A stretch of 49,571 nucleotides of DNA from Erythrobacter sp. CCH5-A1 (GCF_001557115.1 NZ_LSKQ01000272.1:1-49571); one strand, 5' to 3'; positions 17,942 through 30,007 are shown, counted from the stretch's first letter. Numbers and translations: made by a program. Notes: generated by a model not told the origin, from the letters alone.

Positions 17942-19525
17942 ATGGTTGAAGGGCTTGGTCGGCTGCCGATGATCTTCCGGACGCTTCTGGGCCTGACGCT
18001 CGCCGCGCTGGCGCTCGCCCTCCCCGCCTCGGCCGATCCGGGCGATGTCGACGCCGCCGCGCGCGGGGTCGTGCGGGTGGTCATCATCGGCGAGGACGGG
18101 GACGAGCCCGTGCCGGTCTCCCACGGGACCGGCTTCGCCGTCTCGGCGACGCGGATCGTCACCAATGCGCATGTCGTGGCCGAGGCGGTGCAGGACGATA
18201 CGCTGCGGGTCGGCATCGTGCCCTCCGAAGGCAGCGGCGGGGCTTTCGCACGGGTGGTGGCGGTGTCTCCGAAGAACGATCTGGCGCTGCTCGAGATCGC
18301 CGCAGGATCGCTGCCCCTGCCCCCGCTGGCGCTGGCGGGGAGCGTCAGCAGCAATCTCGGCGAGGTTTCGGCGGTCGGCTACCCGATGAATGTCGATCTG
18401 GCGCAAGGCCTTGACATGGCGGACATCTTCCGCGCCCAGCCGCCGGTCAAGTCGCGCGGGTTCCTGTCGGGCGAGCGGCCGAGCCGCCAGTTCGACACGA
18501 TCCTCCACACCGCGCCGATTGCCCGCGGCAATTCGGGCGGGCCGCTGCTCGATCCGTGCGGGCGGGTGATCGGGGTCAACTCCTTCAGCGCCGATGCCGA
18601 GAGCGGCGACGGGGAGTTCTACTTCGCGGTGTCCTTGCGCGAATTGCTGCCCTTCCTGCGCAAGAACGGGGTCGAGCCCGTGGTCAACGCGCTGCCCTGC
18701 CGCTCGATCGCGGAACTTAATGCCGAGGAACGCCAGCGGCTCGAGGCCGAGCAGAGCCAGGCCCGCGCCGCGCTCGAGCAGCGTTCGGAGAGCTTGCGCG
18801 AAGTGCGCGAAAAGGCCCGCCTCACCGCGCAGATGGAGGTGCTCGAAGCGCGCGAGAACCGCATGGCGCTGGCGCTGATCGCGCTGCTCGCCTGCATCGG
18901 CGCGGGCTACGCCGCTTTCGTGTGGCGCGGCGAGGACGAGCGGCGCTCGCAAATGCGGATCGCGGGCGCGCTGTCGGCAGCGGGACTCGCGGCAGCGCTG
19001 CTCTTGTGGTTCACCCGCCCGGGCCTTGCCGAGATCGAGGACCGGGTCGCGGCCGCGGTCGAGAAAGCGCAAGGCGGCGACGGCAAGCCCGATTCCCCGG
19101 CCAAGACCGCCGATGCGGCCGAGGGCGCGCTGATCTGCACCCTCGTCCCCGAGCGCAGCCGCGTCACCGCCGCCCGCACCGACGATGTCGCCTTCGAATG
19201 GCGCGCCGATGGCTGCGTCAACGGGCGCACGCAATATGGTCTTGCGCAAGGGGGCGAATGGCAGCGTGTCTTTGCCGCCGAGAATGACGCGGCGGTGGCG
19301 GTCAACACCTATGACCCCGCGACCCGCACCCTGCGCACCGACCGCTATCTGCTCGGGCAAGAGGCGCTCGCCGCCGCGCGCGCGGCCCGCTCGGCCTACA
19401 CGCCGCCGACCTGCGGGGTGAGCGACGCGGCCCGGACGCTGGGCGAACAGCAATCGGCCCTGATCGCGGGCCTGCCAGAGCAACCCAACGAGCGGCTGGT
19501 CTATAGCTGCACGGCGAAGAAGTAG
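17942..19525 (+). CDS. Membrane-anchored trypsin-like serine protease without PDZ domain
   Basis: A 527-aa protein whose signal peptide (to about residue 31) is followed by a trypsin-like protease domain with the triad H77 (TNAHVV), D113 (NDLALL) and S198 (RGNSGGP), as in the HtrA/DegP group. No PDZ domain follows. Instead there is a coiled-coil-like charged helix (256-306), two membrane segments (about 308-328 and 339-358) joined by a short charged loop, and a C-terminal domain of about 165 residues with several cysteines. The predicted topology puts the protease and C-terminal domains in the periplasm. The start is ATG 17942, preceded by AAGGA at 8 nt. The substrate is unknown. Confidence 0.8.
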   Translation: MVEGLGRLPMIFRTLLGLTLAALALALPASADPGDVDAAARGVVRVVIIGEDGDEPVPVSHGTGFAVSATRIVTNAHVVAEAVQDDTLRVGIVPSEGSGGAFARVVAVSPKNDLALLEIAAGSLPLPPLALAGSVSSNLGEVSAVGYPMNVDLAQGLDMADIFRAQPPVKSRGFLSGERPSRQFDTILHTAPIARGNSGGPLLDPCGRVIGVNSFSADAESGDGEFYFAVSLRELLPFLRKNGVEPVVNALPCRSIAELNAEERQRLEAEQSQARAALEQRSESLREVREKARLTAQMEVLEARENRMALALIALLACIGAGYAAFVWRGEDERRSQMRIAGALSAAGLAAALLLWFTRPGLAEIEDRVAAAVEKAQGGDGKPDSPAKTADAAEGALICTLVPERSRVTAARTDDVAFEWRADGCVNGRTQYGLAQGGEWQRVFAAENDAAVAVNTYDPATRTLRTDRYLLGQEALAAARAARSAYTPPTCGVSDAARTLGEQQSALIAGLPEQPNERLVYSCTAKK

Positions 19526-19698
19526 CGCCCCTACCCGCACACTCCCGCTTCGCACCTGCACAAATCCTCGCCTGCGCGGCTTGCAGGAACCAGAATCAAT
19601 TGCTAGGCGCGCGCCAGCCTTGCGGGCAGCCCTTGCGCTCGTCCTGCAGCCAAGGCTCAAGCAAGACCCTCTGACCCTTCCGAGAGGAAACGAAGCGC

Positions 19699-20253
19699 GT
19701 GGATATTTCCGCCGGTATCAAGGCTAGCCTGGCTGGACGCTATGCCTCGGCCCTGTTCGATCTGGCTGCCGAGAATGGCAAGGTGACCGCGGTCGAGAAG
19801 GATCTCGAGACGCTGGGCGCTGCCCTGCGCGATTCGGCCGATCTTTCCGCGCTGACCACCAACCCCGAGCTTGCCCGCAGCGCCCAGGGCGCGGCAATGG
19901 CGGCGGTTGCCAAGAAGCTGAAACTCAGCCCGCTCACCACCAATTTCCTCGGCGTGCTCGCCGCCAACCGCCGCCTTGCCAAGCTGCCCGCGATCGTCAG
20001 CGCCTTCAAGGCGATTGCCGCCGCCCAGCGCGGTGAAGTGACCGCGACCGTCACGAGCGCGCACCCGCTCAGCGACGACCAGCTCGCCGCCTTGAAGACC
20101 AAGCTGACCGCGCGCGAAGGCCGCACAGTCATGCTCACCGCCGCGGTCGATCCCGACCTCCTCGGCGGCCTCGTCGTCACCATCGGATCGCAGCGCATCG
20201 ATGCCTCGATCCGCACCCGTCTCAACTCGCTCGCCAAAGCCATGCAGGCTTAA
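19699..20253 (+). CDS. atpH: F1 ATP synthase subunit delta
   Basis: A 184-aa delta subunit (OSCP type) that links the F1 head to the peripheral b-stalk. The start is GTG 19699 after GAGAGGAAACG. The N-terminal helical domain ([11 protein letters not shown]) and the C-terminal signature region ([21 protein letters not shown]) are present. It is the first gene of the atpHAGDC operon, with 12 bp to atpA. The 173-bp gap before it presumably carries the operon promoter; I see no unambiguous -35/-10 pair there. Confidence 0.96.
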   Translation: MDISAGIKASLAGRYASALFDLAAENGKVTAVEKDLETLGAALRDSADLSALTTNPELARSAQGAAMAAVAKKLKLSPLTTNFLGVLAANRRLAKLPAIVSAFKAIAAAQRGEVTATVTSAHPLSDDQLAALKTKLTAREGRTVMLTAAVDPDLLGGLVVTIGSQRIDASIRTRLNSLAKAMQA

Positions 20254-21795
<1,542 letters not shown>

Positions 21796-21807
21796 GGACG
21801 CCCTGAC

Positions 21808-22677
21808 GTGCCCTCACTCAAGGAACTCAAGGGCCGGATCAACTCGGTCAAGTCGACCCAGAAGATCACCAAGGCCAAGCAGATGGTCGCGGCGGCCAAG
21901 CTGCGCCGTGCCCAGGCTGCGGCCGAGGCCGGGCGGCCCTATGCCACGCGCCTCAGCGCGGTGATGGCCTCGCTGGCGGGCAAGGTCTCGGGCTCTGCCG
22001 CGCCGAAGCTGCTGGCCGGGACGGGCGCGAACCAGAAGCACCTCCTCGTGGTGGTCAACACCGACAAGGGCCTGTGCGGTGGTCTCAACTCGAACCTCGT
22101 CAAGGCCGCCAAGGCCAAGGCGCGCGAGCTGCTGGCCGAGGGCAAGACTGTCGAATTCTACCTCGTCGGCAAGAAGGGCCGCGCGCCGCTGAAGCGCGAA
22201 TTCCCCGCGCTGATCGGCGCCGGCTTCGACACCAGCACGGTCAAGACCCCGGGCTTCACCGAGGCCGAGGCCATCGCGAACGAGCTGATCGCGCTGTTCG
22301 ATAGCGGCGCCTTCGATGTCGCGCACCTGATCTACCCGACCTTCAAGTCGGCACTGGCGCAGGATCCGACCGTCACCCAGCTGATCCCCGTCCCCGCCCC
22401 CGCCAATGCGGTCGAAGCGGAATCGGTCGTCGACTACGAGCCGGGCGAAGAGGAAATCCTCGAAGAACTGCTGCCGCGCTACGTACGCACCCAGCTGTTC
22501 GGCGCGCTGCTCGAGCGCGAGGCGAGCGAACAGGGCGCCTCGATGACCGCGATGGACAACGCCACGCGCAACGCGGGCGAGCTGATCCAGAAGCTCACCA
22601 TCCAGTACAACCGCAGCCGCCAGGCCGCGATCACCACCGAACTCATCGAAATCATTGCGGGCGCAGAAGCGCTCTAA
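21808..22677 (+). CDS. atpG: F1 ATP synthase subunit gamma
   Basis: A 289-aa central-stalk rotor subunit. The N-terminal long helix ([20 protein letters not shown]) and the C-terminal helix ([20 protein letters not shown]) that form the coiled-coil axle are both recognisable, with the Rossmann-like middle ([10 protein letters not shown]). The start is GTG 21808, since gamma subunits begin with a short segment before the [15 protein letters not shown] motif. It is followed at 20 bp by atpD. Confidence 0.97.
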   Translation: MPSLKELKGRINSVKSTQKITKAKQMVAAAKLRRAQAAAEAGRPYATRLSAVMASLAGKVSGSAAPKLLAGTGANQKHLLVVVNTDKGLCGGLNSNLVKAAKAKARELLAEGKTVEFYLVGKKGRAPLKREFPALIGAGFDTSTVKTPGFTEAEAIANELIALFDSGAFDVAHLIYPTFKSALAQDPTVTQLIPVPAPANAVEAESVVDYEPGEEEILEELLPRYVRTQLFGALLEREASEQGASMTAMDNATRNAGELIQKLTIQYNRSRQAAITTELIEIIAGAEAL

Positions 22678-22688
22678 TTGAAGGCTAG

Positions 22689-24152
<1,464 letters not shown>

Positions 24153-24161
24153 TCTGTTGCT

Positions 24162-24280
24162 CTCTCCCCTTCAGGGGAGAGATACGCAGACTTGCGAGCT
24201 TGCTCGCTAGTCGGAGTTGAGAGGGGGCGAGCCCCGGCGCTATTCCCCTCTCCCAACCCTCTCCCCTGAAGGGGAGAGGG
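24162..24280. repeat. Palindromic composite element inserted between atpD and atpC
   Basis: The terminal hairpin CTCTCCCCTTCAGGGGAGAG (24162-24181) recurs in inverted orientation at 24257-24280 (CTCCCCTGAAGGGGAG core). Between them is a second hairpin, 24189-24212, of the form GACTT-GCGAGC-TT-GCTCGC-TAGTC. The end of the window (49517-49571) repeats the same two-hairpin order with different stem bases. It is a MITE- or REP-like unit of about 120 bp. Confidence 0.85.
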
Positions 24281-24296
24281 CTATCAGGAAGAGACA

Positions 24297-24554
24297 ATGC
24301 CCCTCCACTTCGAACTCGTCACCCCCGCCAAGCTCGTTCGTTCGGAACAGGTCCACATGGTGGTCGTCCCCGGTACCGAGGGCGAATTCGGCGTGCTCGA
24401 GGGCCACGCGCCCTTCATGAGCACCATCCGCGACGGCGCGGTGCAGGTCTTCGCCAAGGAGGGCACTACCCCTGAAATCATCCAGGTGCGCGGCGGCTTT
24501 GCCGAGGTGAACGAGAAGGGCCTGACGGTCCTTGCCGAACACGTTGAAGCGTAA
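24297..24554 (+). CDS. atpC: F1 ATP synthase subunit epsilon
   Basis: An 85-aa epsilon subunit. It contains the N-terminal beta-sandwich ([36 protein letters not shown]) and ends soon after VLAEHVEA, so the long C-terminal inhibitory helical hairpin of E. coli epsilon is absent, as is usual for short alphaproteobacterial epsilon subunits. Its own ribosome-binding site AGGAAGAG lies just upstream of ATG 24297. The palindromic element separates it from atpD. Confidence 0.95.
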   Translation: MPLHFELVTPAKLVRSEQVHMVVVPGTEGEFGVLEGHAPFMSTIRDGAVQVFAKEGTTPEIIQVRGGFAEVNEKGLTVLAEHVEA

Positions 24555-24563
24555 TTGGGAGGC

Positions 24564-25061
24564 GTGATCGGGTTCACGCTCGACCGCGCGGCGCTCGATA
24601 GCGACCCGGGCCTGCGTGAGGGCCTGCTGGCGCTGAACAACCGCAGTGCGGTCGAAACCTCGTGGCTCGAGCCGGAGCGGTTCGGGCACATGGTCGCCGG
24701 CGCCTTCGCGGCGCTCCACGTGCCGGATGCGAGGGCGTTGCTCGTCACCTTCGACCAGAGCGCCGATTACGACAGCCCCAATTTCCTGTGGTTCAGGGAC
24801 CGCTTCGCGCGGTTCGTCTATGTCGACCGGATCGTGGTCGACGAGGCAGCGCGCGGCCTCGGGCTGGCCCGCAAGCTCTACGCGCAGCTGTTCGATCTCG
24901 CCCGCGCGGTCGGGCATGATCTTGTCGCCTGCGAGGTCAATTCGCAGCCGCCCAACCCGGGTTCGGACGCATTTCACGCGGCAATGGGTTTTGTCGAGGC
25001 AGGCTCGGCAAGCCCCGCGCCCGGCAAGACCGTCCGCTACCTCACCAAGGCGCTCGGCTGA
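24564..25061 (+). CDS. GNAT family N-acetyltransferase
   Basis: A protein of about 165 aa with the GNAT acetyl-CoA fold. The beta4 strand/loop with the pyrophosphate-binding pattern is VDRIVVDEAARGLGLARKLY (R/Q-x-x-G-x-G/A-type), followed by the LVACEVNSQPPNPGS segment and an FHAAMGF ending typical of the family. The start is uncertain: GTG 24564 matches the family N-terminus but sits only 1 nt after GGGAGG, while TTG 24555 follows the atpC stop directly. It is probably cotranscribed with atpC. The acceptor substrate is unknown. Confidence 0.82.
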   Translation: MIGFTLDRAALDSDPGLREGLLALNNRSAVETSWLEPERFGHMVAGAFAALHVPDARALLVTFDQSADYDSPNFLWFRDRFARFVYVDRIVVDEAARGLGLARKLYAQLFDLARAVGHDLVACEVNSQPPNPGSDAFHAAMGFVEAGSASPAPGKTVRYLTKALG

Positions 25062-25096
25062 CCGCCAGCGGAATTTGCCGCGACCCTCGCGGAAAA

Positions 25097-25104
25097 TTAA
25101 CCAT
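25097..25104 (+). promoter_or_regulatory. TTAACCAT motif (CtrA half-site-like) upstream of GT39 gene
   Basis: TTAACCAT matches the 8-bp CtrA half-site known from Caulobacter. The extended string TAACCATGTCCG (25098-25109) recurs exactly at 29010-29021 upstream of the SciP-like gene. Regulatory function is inferred only from this recurrence. Confidence 0.35.
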
Positions 25105-25125
25105 GTCCGTGGCAAGGCGGCGGTC

Positions 25126-26610
25126 ATGTTCATGTCTTCGGATATCCGCCCTGCCGCTGCCCCGTCGCTGATGGCCCGCAGCGACCTTGCCATTGTGCTG
25201 GCGCTCGCACTGCTCACCTTCTTCGTGCGGGGCGCGTGGATCGGCGATCCCAATGCGGACGTCGACGAGCAGCTCTATTCGCTGATCGGCAACCAGATGC
25301 TGCATGGCGCGGTGCCCTTCGTCGATCTGTGGGACAGGAAGCCCTGGGGCCTGTTCGCGCTGTTCGCGGCGTTCCATGCCATCGGCGGCCCGGGCTCTGA
25401 GGCCTATCAGTTCGCGGGCGCGCTGTTCACGCTGGCGGGCGCGGTGATGATCTTCCACCTCGCCCGCGCGCAGGCCGACCGGATGACCGCGGCCGCGGGA
25501 GCCGCGCTCTACGTGGTGCTGTGCACGATCAACGATGCGCATTCGGGCAATTCGGAAGTGTTCTTCATCCCCCTGATGATCGCGATGGCAGTGCTGGTGC
25601 GCGAAACCGAGCACCCGCGCGCCGTGGGCCGTGCGCTCATCGCCATGCTAATCGGCGGGCTGGCGCTCCAAATCAAATATACCGTGATCCCGCTGTGCCT
25701 GTTCTTCGGGTTGTGGGCGCTGTGGGGCCAATGGCAGCGCGGGATGAAGCTGCGGCGGCTCGCGGCGCTCGCTGCGGTGTTCGGCGTGCTCGGCGTCCTG
25801 CCGACCGCGATTGTCAGCGCGGGCTATTGGGCGGCGGGGCATTGGGACGCTTACGTCTTTGCCAATTTCGTCTCCTTCTTCGACCGCCTGCCCGCGAGCA
25901 CGGGCCGCGTCCACCCGCTGATGCTCGCCTATCTCGGCCTGCAACTCTCGCTGAGCTGGCTCGGCTTCCGCGCGGCGCAGCGCGTCTGGCCCGAGGGGCT
26001 GCCGCGCCACTACGTGTTCGCGATCCTGTGGCTGGTCGCGGCGGTGGCGACGGCCTACCTCCCCGCCACGGTCTACCGCCACTACCTCGCCGCGCTGATC
26101 CCGGCGACCGCGCTGCTCGCGCTGCCGCTGTTCCACCGCGAGCCCAGCGACCGGATCAACCGCGCCGCGCTGCTGCCCGTCGCGGTGTTCCTGCTGATCG
26201 TGCCCTACCAGTACTGGGTGAGCCACCAGAACCGCGCAGCGACCTTCCGCCTCGCCGAGGCGATTGCCCCGCATGTGGACGCCAAGGCGGGCAAGTGCCT
26301 GCTGGTCTTCGACGGGCCGACCTCGCTTTACGGCCTCGCCAACAGCTGCCTGCCGACCAAGCTGATCTACCCCGATCACCTCAACAACGCGCTCGAGATG
26401 AACGCGCTGGAGATGCGGCAGGAGGACGAGGTGCGGCGAATCCTCGAGCGCCGCCCGCCAGTGATCGTCACCGCCGAAAAGCCGCTGACCCCGCAGAATT
26501 TCGCGGCGAAGGATCAGGTCGATGCGGCGGTCGCGCGCGATTATCGCCTGCTGGCGAAAGAAGAGCTCCACCACCGCGAAATCTATGCCTGGGTGCGCAA
26601 GCAACCCTGA
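25126..26610 (+). CDS. GT39/ArnT-like membrane glycosyltransferase
   Basis: A polytopic inner-membrane protein of about 494 aa resembling GT-C glycosyltransferases (protein mannosyltransferase/ArnT group), which use polyprenyl-phosphate sugars. The first periplasmic loop after TM1 carries acidic residues (NADVDEQLYSLIGNQML, VDLWDRKPWG) where the catalytic aspartate of this class lies. About ten further hydrophobic helices and a soluble C-terminal domain from about residue 380 (CLLVFDGPTSLYGLANSCLP) follow. The start is ATG 25126 or 25132. Sugar donor and acceptor are not predictable. Confidence 0.75.
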   Translation: MFMSSDIRPAAAPSLMARSDLAIVLALALLTFFVRGAWIGDPNADVDEQLYSLIGNQMLHGAVPFVDLWDRKPWGLFALFAAFHAIGGPGSEAYQFAGALFTLAGAVMIFHLARAQADRMTAAAGAALYVVLCTINDAHSGNSEVFFIPLMIAMAVLVRETEHPRAVGRALIAMLIGGLALQIKYTVIPLCLFFGLWALWGQWQRGMKLRRLAALAAVFGVLGVLPTAIVSAGYWAAGHWDAYVFANFVSFFDRLPASTGRVHPLMLAYLGLQLSLSWLGFRAAQRVWPEGLPRHYVFAILWLVAAVATAYLPATVYRHYLAALIPATALLALPLFHREPSDRINRAALLPVAVFLLIVPYQYWVSHQNRAATFRLAEAIAPHVDAKAGKCLLVFDGPTSLYGLANSCLPTKLIYPDHLNNALEMNALEMRQEDEVRRILERRPPVIVTAEKPLTPQNFAAKDQVDAAVARDYRLLAKEELHHREIYAWVRKQP

Positions 26611-26708
26611 CCACGCGCGCGCTTGCATGCGCGCCAACTCCCTGCAATTCTGATGCATCGCGCGGCCCTTCAGGCCGGTGCAGCATCCGTCACAGGGAGA
26701 GACTTGAC

Positions 26709-28835
26709 TTGAAACTCGCATCATCGCTGGCCATGGCACTTGCCATGAGCACATCGACCATTGCCCTTGCCGATGACGGCATTCCCGGGCCCGAGCAGGA
26801 TCCCTACATCTTCCTCGAGGAGGCGCGCAGCCCCGAGGCGCTGGATTGGGTCGCCAAGGAAAACGCCCGCACGCTGGCCGCCTTCGAGGCCGATCCGCGC
26901 TACGCGCAGCTGAAGGCCGAGGCGCTGGCGATCTTCGACAGCAATGATCGCATCCCCTTCGTCAGCTTCCGCCCCGACGGGCTCTACAACTTCTGGCAGG
27001 ACAAGACGAACCCCAAGGGGATCCTGCGCCGCACCACGCTCGAGAGCTACCGCACCGCAACGCCGGAGTGGGAAATCATCCTCGACGTCGACGCGCTCGC
27101 CAAGGCCGAGGGCAAGGAGTGGGTGTATCAGGGCTCGACCTGCCTGCCGCCCGCCTTGAACCGCTGCATGATCGCGCTCTCCGACGGGGGCGAGGACGCG
27201 ACGATCATGCGCGAGTTCGACACCAGGACCAAACAGTTCGTCGAAGGCGGCTTCGTCCTTGCCGAGAAGAGCCAGGGCGGGGTCGAGTGGGTCGACGAAA
27301 ACACGCTTCTGGTCGGCCGCGACTTCGGCGAAGGCACGCTGACCGAGAGCAACTACCCCTTCACCACCCGCGAATGGAAGCGCGGGACGCCGATCGCCGA
27401 CGCGAAGGAAATCTTCCGCGGCGATGCCAAGGACGTCTCCTCGGGTGCGGCGCTGCTGCGTGACAACAAGCATGTGATCCACGCCCGCATCGCCTATCGC
27501 GGCATCAGCTTCCACGAGCGGCTGTGGTATGTCTGGAAAGACGGGAAGTGGCTCCAGCTCGACATTCCCGCCAAGGCCAACCCGGTCGGCATCGTGGACG
27601 GGCACATGCTGTTCTCGCCCGATGTCGACTGGACCGTGGGCGACACCACCTTCCCCGCCGACAGCCTCGTCGCGGCCGATCTGGAGGAGTGGAAGAAGAA
27701 CCCCAATGGCGCGAAGAAGTCGCTCGTCTGGGCTCCGGGCTATCGCCAGACCAAGCAGGGCAGCACCGTCACCGCAGGCGGGCTCTATGTGGCGCTGCTC
27801 GACAATGTCGTGGGCAAGGTGCTGAAGTTCAACTTTGCGGGCGGCAAGTGGGCGAGCACGCAGGTCGACCTGCCCGACAATGCCACCATCGGCATCGCCG
27901 CCTCGTCGGACGATACCGACCAGATCATGTACACCGTCAGTGGCTTCCTCGAGCCGACGACGCTCTACTACACCGATGGGAAGGCCGCGCCTGCGGTGCT
28001 CAAGACATCGCCCTCCTACTTCGACCCCGCCGGTTCCACGGTCGAGCAATACGAGGCGGTGAGCAAGGACGGGACCAAGATCCCCTATTTCATCGTCAAG
28101 CCCAAGGGCATGAAGATGGACGGCTCCACCGCCACGCTGCTGACCGGTTATGGCGGTTTCCAGGTGCCGCGCCTGCCCGCCTATCTCGGTTCGACCGGCA
28201 AGCTGTGGGTCGAAAAGGGCGGCGCCTATGTGCTCGCCAACCTGCGCGGCGGCGGGGAGTTCGGGCCGCAATGGCACCAGACCGCGATCCGCGAGAACAA
28301 GCAGCGCACCTGGGATGATTTCATCGCGGTGGGCGAGGATCTGGTGAAGCGCGGCTTCACCAAGCCGGAGCATCTCGGCATCCAGGGCGGCTCGCAGGGC
28401 GGCCTTCTGGTCGGCACCTTCTTCACCCAGCGTCCCGACCTGCTCGGCGCAGCGATCGTGCAGATCCCGCTGTTCGACATGCTGCGCTATCACGTGATAG
28501 GGCGCGGGGCATCGTGGATCGGCGAATATGGCGATCCGCGCATCCCCGAGCAGCGCGCCTGGATCGAGGGCTATTCGCCCTACCAGAAGATCGTCGCGGG
28601 GGTGAACTACCCTGAGCCGTTCCTGTGGGCCTCGACCGCCGACGACCGCACGCACCCGGCGCACGCGCGCAAGGCGGCGGCCAAGCTGAAGGCACTGGGC
28701 CAGCCCTATTACTACTTCGAGGACACCACCGGGGGCCACTCGGGCGGGGTCGACAACGACCAGCGCGCCAAGCTCCAGGCGCTCCAATTCATCTACCTGA
28801 TGAAGCGCCTGATGGACGACAGGTCAGGGAAGTAG
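26709..28835 (+). CDS. Prolyl oligopeptidase family serine peptidase (S9A), exported
   Basis: A 708-aa S9 peptidase. A signal peptide (about 1-21, ending STIALADD) sends it to the periplasm. The N-terminal segment and beta-propeller region cover about 30-430. The alpha/beta-hydrolase domain has the nucleophile S562 (GGSQGG), D645/D646 (STADDRTHP) and H677 (TTGGHSGG). The start is TTG 26709, chosen because AGGGAGA lies 8 nt upstream and the signal peptide begins there; the frame is open 396 codons further upstream across the GT39 gene. It probably cleaves proline-containing peptides. Confidence 0.9.
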   Translation: MKLASSLAMALAMSTSTIALADDGIPGPEQDPYIFLEEARSPEALDWVAKENARTLAAFEADPRYAQLKAEALAIFDSNDRIPFVSFRPDGLYNFWQDKTNPKGILRRTTLESYRTATPEWEIILDVDALAKAEGKEWVYQGSTCLPPALNRCMIALSDGGEDATIMREFDTRTKQFVEGGFVLAEKSQGGVEWVDENTLLVGRDFGEGTLTESNYPFTTREWKRGTPIADAKEIFRGDAKDVSSGAALLRDNKHVIHARIAYRGISFHERLWYVWKDGKWLQLDIPAKANPVGIVDGHMLFSPDVDWTVGDTTFPADSLVAADLEEWKKNPNGAKKSLVWAPGYRQTKQGSTVTAGGLYVALLDNVVGKVLKFNFAGGKWASTQVDLPDNATIGIAASSDDTDQIMYTVSGFLEPTTLYYTDGKAAPAVLKTSPSYFDPAGSTVEQYEAVSKDGTKIPYFIVKPKGMKMDGSTATLLTGYGGFQVPRLPAYLGSTGKLWVEKGGAYVLANLRGGGEFGPQWHQTAIRENKQRTWDDFIAVGEDLVKRGFTKPEHLGIQGGSQGGLLVGTFFTQRPDLLGAAIVQIPLFDMLRYHVIGRGASWIGEYGDPRIPEQRAWIEGYSPYQKIVAGVNYPEPFLWASTADDRTHPAHARKAAAKLKALGQPYYYFEDTTGGHSGGVDNDQRAKLQALQFIYLMKRLMDDRSGK

Positions 28836-28871
28836 GCGGCCCGCCAAGTAGGCGGCTCTTCGCATCACGTG

Positions 28872-28908
28872 AAAGGGGCGGCGTCACACGGGTGGCGCCG
28901 CCCCTTTT
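28872..28908 (+). terminator. Rho-independent terminator after S9 peptidase gene
   Basis: The arms AAAGGGGCGGCG and CGCCGCCCCTTTT enclose an 11-nt loop and end in a short T-run, 37 bp after the peptidase stop. Confidence 0.85.
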
Positions 28909-29008
28909 CGCGTCAACCCGCGGGGCAACGCGGCTCCCTGTAAGCATCTCCGACACCGCGAACTCGGTTCGGCTTGCGCAATGCACGGAGCGTTTCATCA
29001 ACGCACTG

Positions 29009-29021
29009 GTAACCATGTCCG
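29009..29021 (+). promoter_or_regulatory. GTAACCAT motif (CtrA half-site-like) upstream of sciP-like gene
   Basis: GTAACCAT differs by one base from the CtrA half-site TTAACCAT and lies 76-88 bp before the start codon. The 12-mer TAACCATGTCCG is shared with 25098-25109. In Caulobacter sciP is CtrA-activated, so the position is suggestive but unproven. Confidence 0.35.
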
Positions 29022-29096
29022 ACAAGGTCCGGTTAGGGCCCCGCGTCAACAGTCAGGCCATCGGGGGCGATGACTTGATGATGAGGAGCATCACCG

Positions 29097-29342
29097 ATGG
29101 CCTATGATCCCAACATCTCGATCGCCGATGCGATCAAGAGCTACAACCGGCTTCCCAAGCACCACCGCGTCCACTGGTCCAAGGCCCGCAAGGACGAAGT
29201 CGTGCGCGCGGTCCGCGAGCGCCAGATCAGCTTCCACGAGGCGCGCGAACGCTACCTGCTGAGCCGCGCCGAGTTCGACCAGTGGGAGGCGGATTACCTC
29301 GCCACCGGCGGCGGCGAAACCACCGGGATGCAGGACGCCTAG
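29097..29342 (+). CDS. sciP: SciP-like DUF1153 transcriptional regulator
   Basis: An 81-aa helix-turn-helix protein of the DUF1153 family, the family of Caulobacter SciP, which binds DNA and CtrA and blocks CtrA-dependent transcription early in the cell cycle. The core RVHWSKARKDEVVRAV, the turn ISFHEARERYLLS and RAEFDQWEADY correspond to the SciP helices. The N-terminus is shorter than in Caulobacter. ATG 29097 is preceded by ATGAGGAG. It is monocistronic: a terminator lies upstream, and the convergent SOUL gene shares its last 4 bp. Homology to the family is strong; a CtrA-antagonist role here is inferred. Confidence 0.8.
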   Translation: MAYDPNISIADAIKSYNRLPKHHRVHWSKARKDEVVRAVRERQISFHEARERYLLSRAEFDQWEADYLATGGGETTGMQDA

Positions 29343-29935
29343 CGCTCCGCGACCGGGATCAGCACCTCGTTGCGGCGCAGCGGGCCGGGGATCATCGGCG
29401 CATCGTAGAAGGCGAACTCGGCCTCGCCCGCTGGCATTAGGCGCGCCTCGCGCATCCATTCGCGCAGGCGCGCCTCCATAAGGGCAAGGTCGCGGCCCGA
29501 GGCATTGCCCGAGAAGCGCACCGCCGCCATCCGCCGCGCGGGCGTTTGCGTGAGCGTGATGTCGTCCGGCGCGGGCGGGAGCGTGTCGAGGGTGTATTTC
29601 GCGGGCATCACGAAGCGCATCCGCCACTGGCCGGGCCGGGTCTCATCCTGCAGCACCGGCGCGGTCATGGCGATCTTCTCGCCGCCCTCGGGCCGGTCCT
29701 GCGCGAAGATATAGGCGGCAAGGCGCCGGAAGCTCGCCCCGCTGGCGCTTTCGCGGGTGCCGGCATTGCTGACCTCGGCGACCACCAGCGCGGGGTAATC
29801 GCGCAGTTCGAAGTCTTCGTCGGCGCGGACCAGCGTGTAGTCCGGCTGCTCGGTCTGACGATACTGGGCATAGGCCGCCGCCGCACCCACGGCGGCAAGG
29901 CCGGCGCCTGCGGCGATCCAGCGGGCGGTTTTCAT
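29339..29935 (-). CDS. SOUL family heme-binding protein
   Basis: A 198-aa SOUL/HBP-fold protein. An N-terminal hydrophobic segment (about 5-23, WIAAGAGLAAVGAAAAYAQY) acts as a signal anchor or signal peptide. The SOUL domain follows, with YTLVRADEDFELRDYPALVV, the conserved GGEKIAMTAPV loop and the strand RMRFVMPAKY. Members bind tetrapyrroles in some cases; the physiological role in bacteria is unsettled. It starts at ATG 29935 and overlaps the sciP-like gene tail-to-tail. Confidence 0.88.
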   Translation of the reverse strand: MKTARWIAAGAGLAAVGAAAAYAQYRQTEQPDYTLVRADEDFELRDYPALVVAEVSNAGTRESASGASFRRLAAYIFAQDRPEGGEKIAMTAPVLQDETRPGQWRMRFVMPAKYTLDTLPPAPDDITLTQTPARRMAAVRFSGNASGRDLALMEARLREWMREARLMPAGEAEFAFYDAPMIPGPLRRNEVLIPVAER

Positions 29936-30007
29936 GGGCTTTCTCCTTCGCGAGGGTACTGCCCTATCTACGTTACAGAGCGTTTCAACGTTCCGGCGTT
30001 CGTCGGC

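Noticed and set aside
26721..28787. A 688-codon open frame antisense to the S9 peptidase
   Set aside because: No domain signature; the plus-strand frame has an intact catalytic triad.
28861..28876. A second parS-like sequence (TCACGTGAAA core)
   Set aside because: Only 11 of 16 bases match the parS consensus, and both outer ends are wrong.
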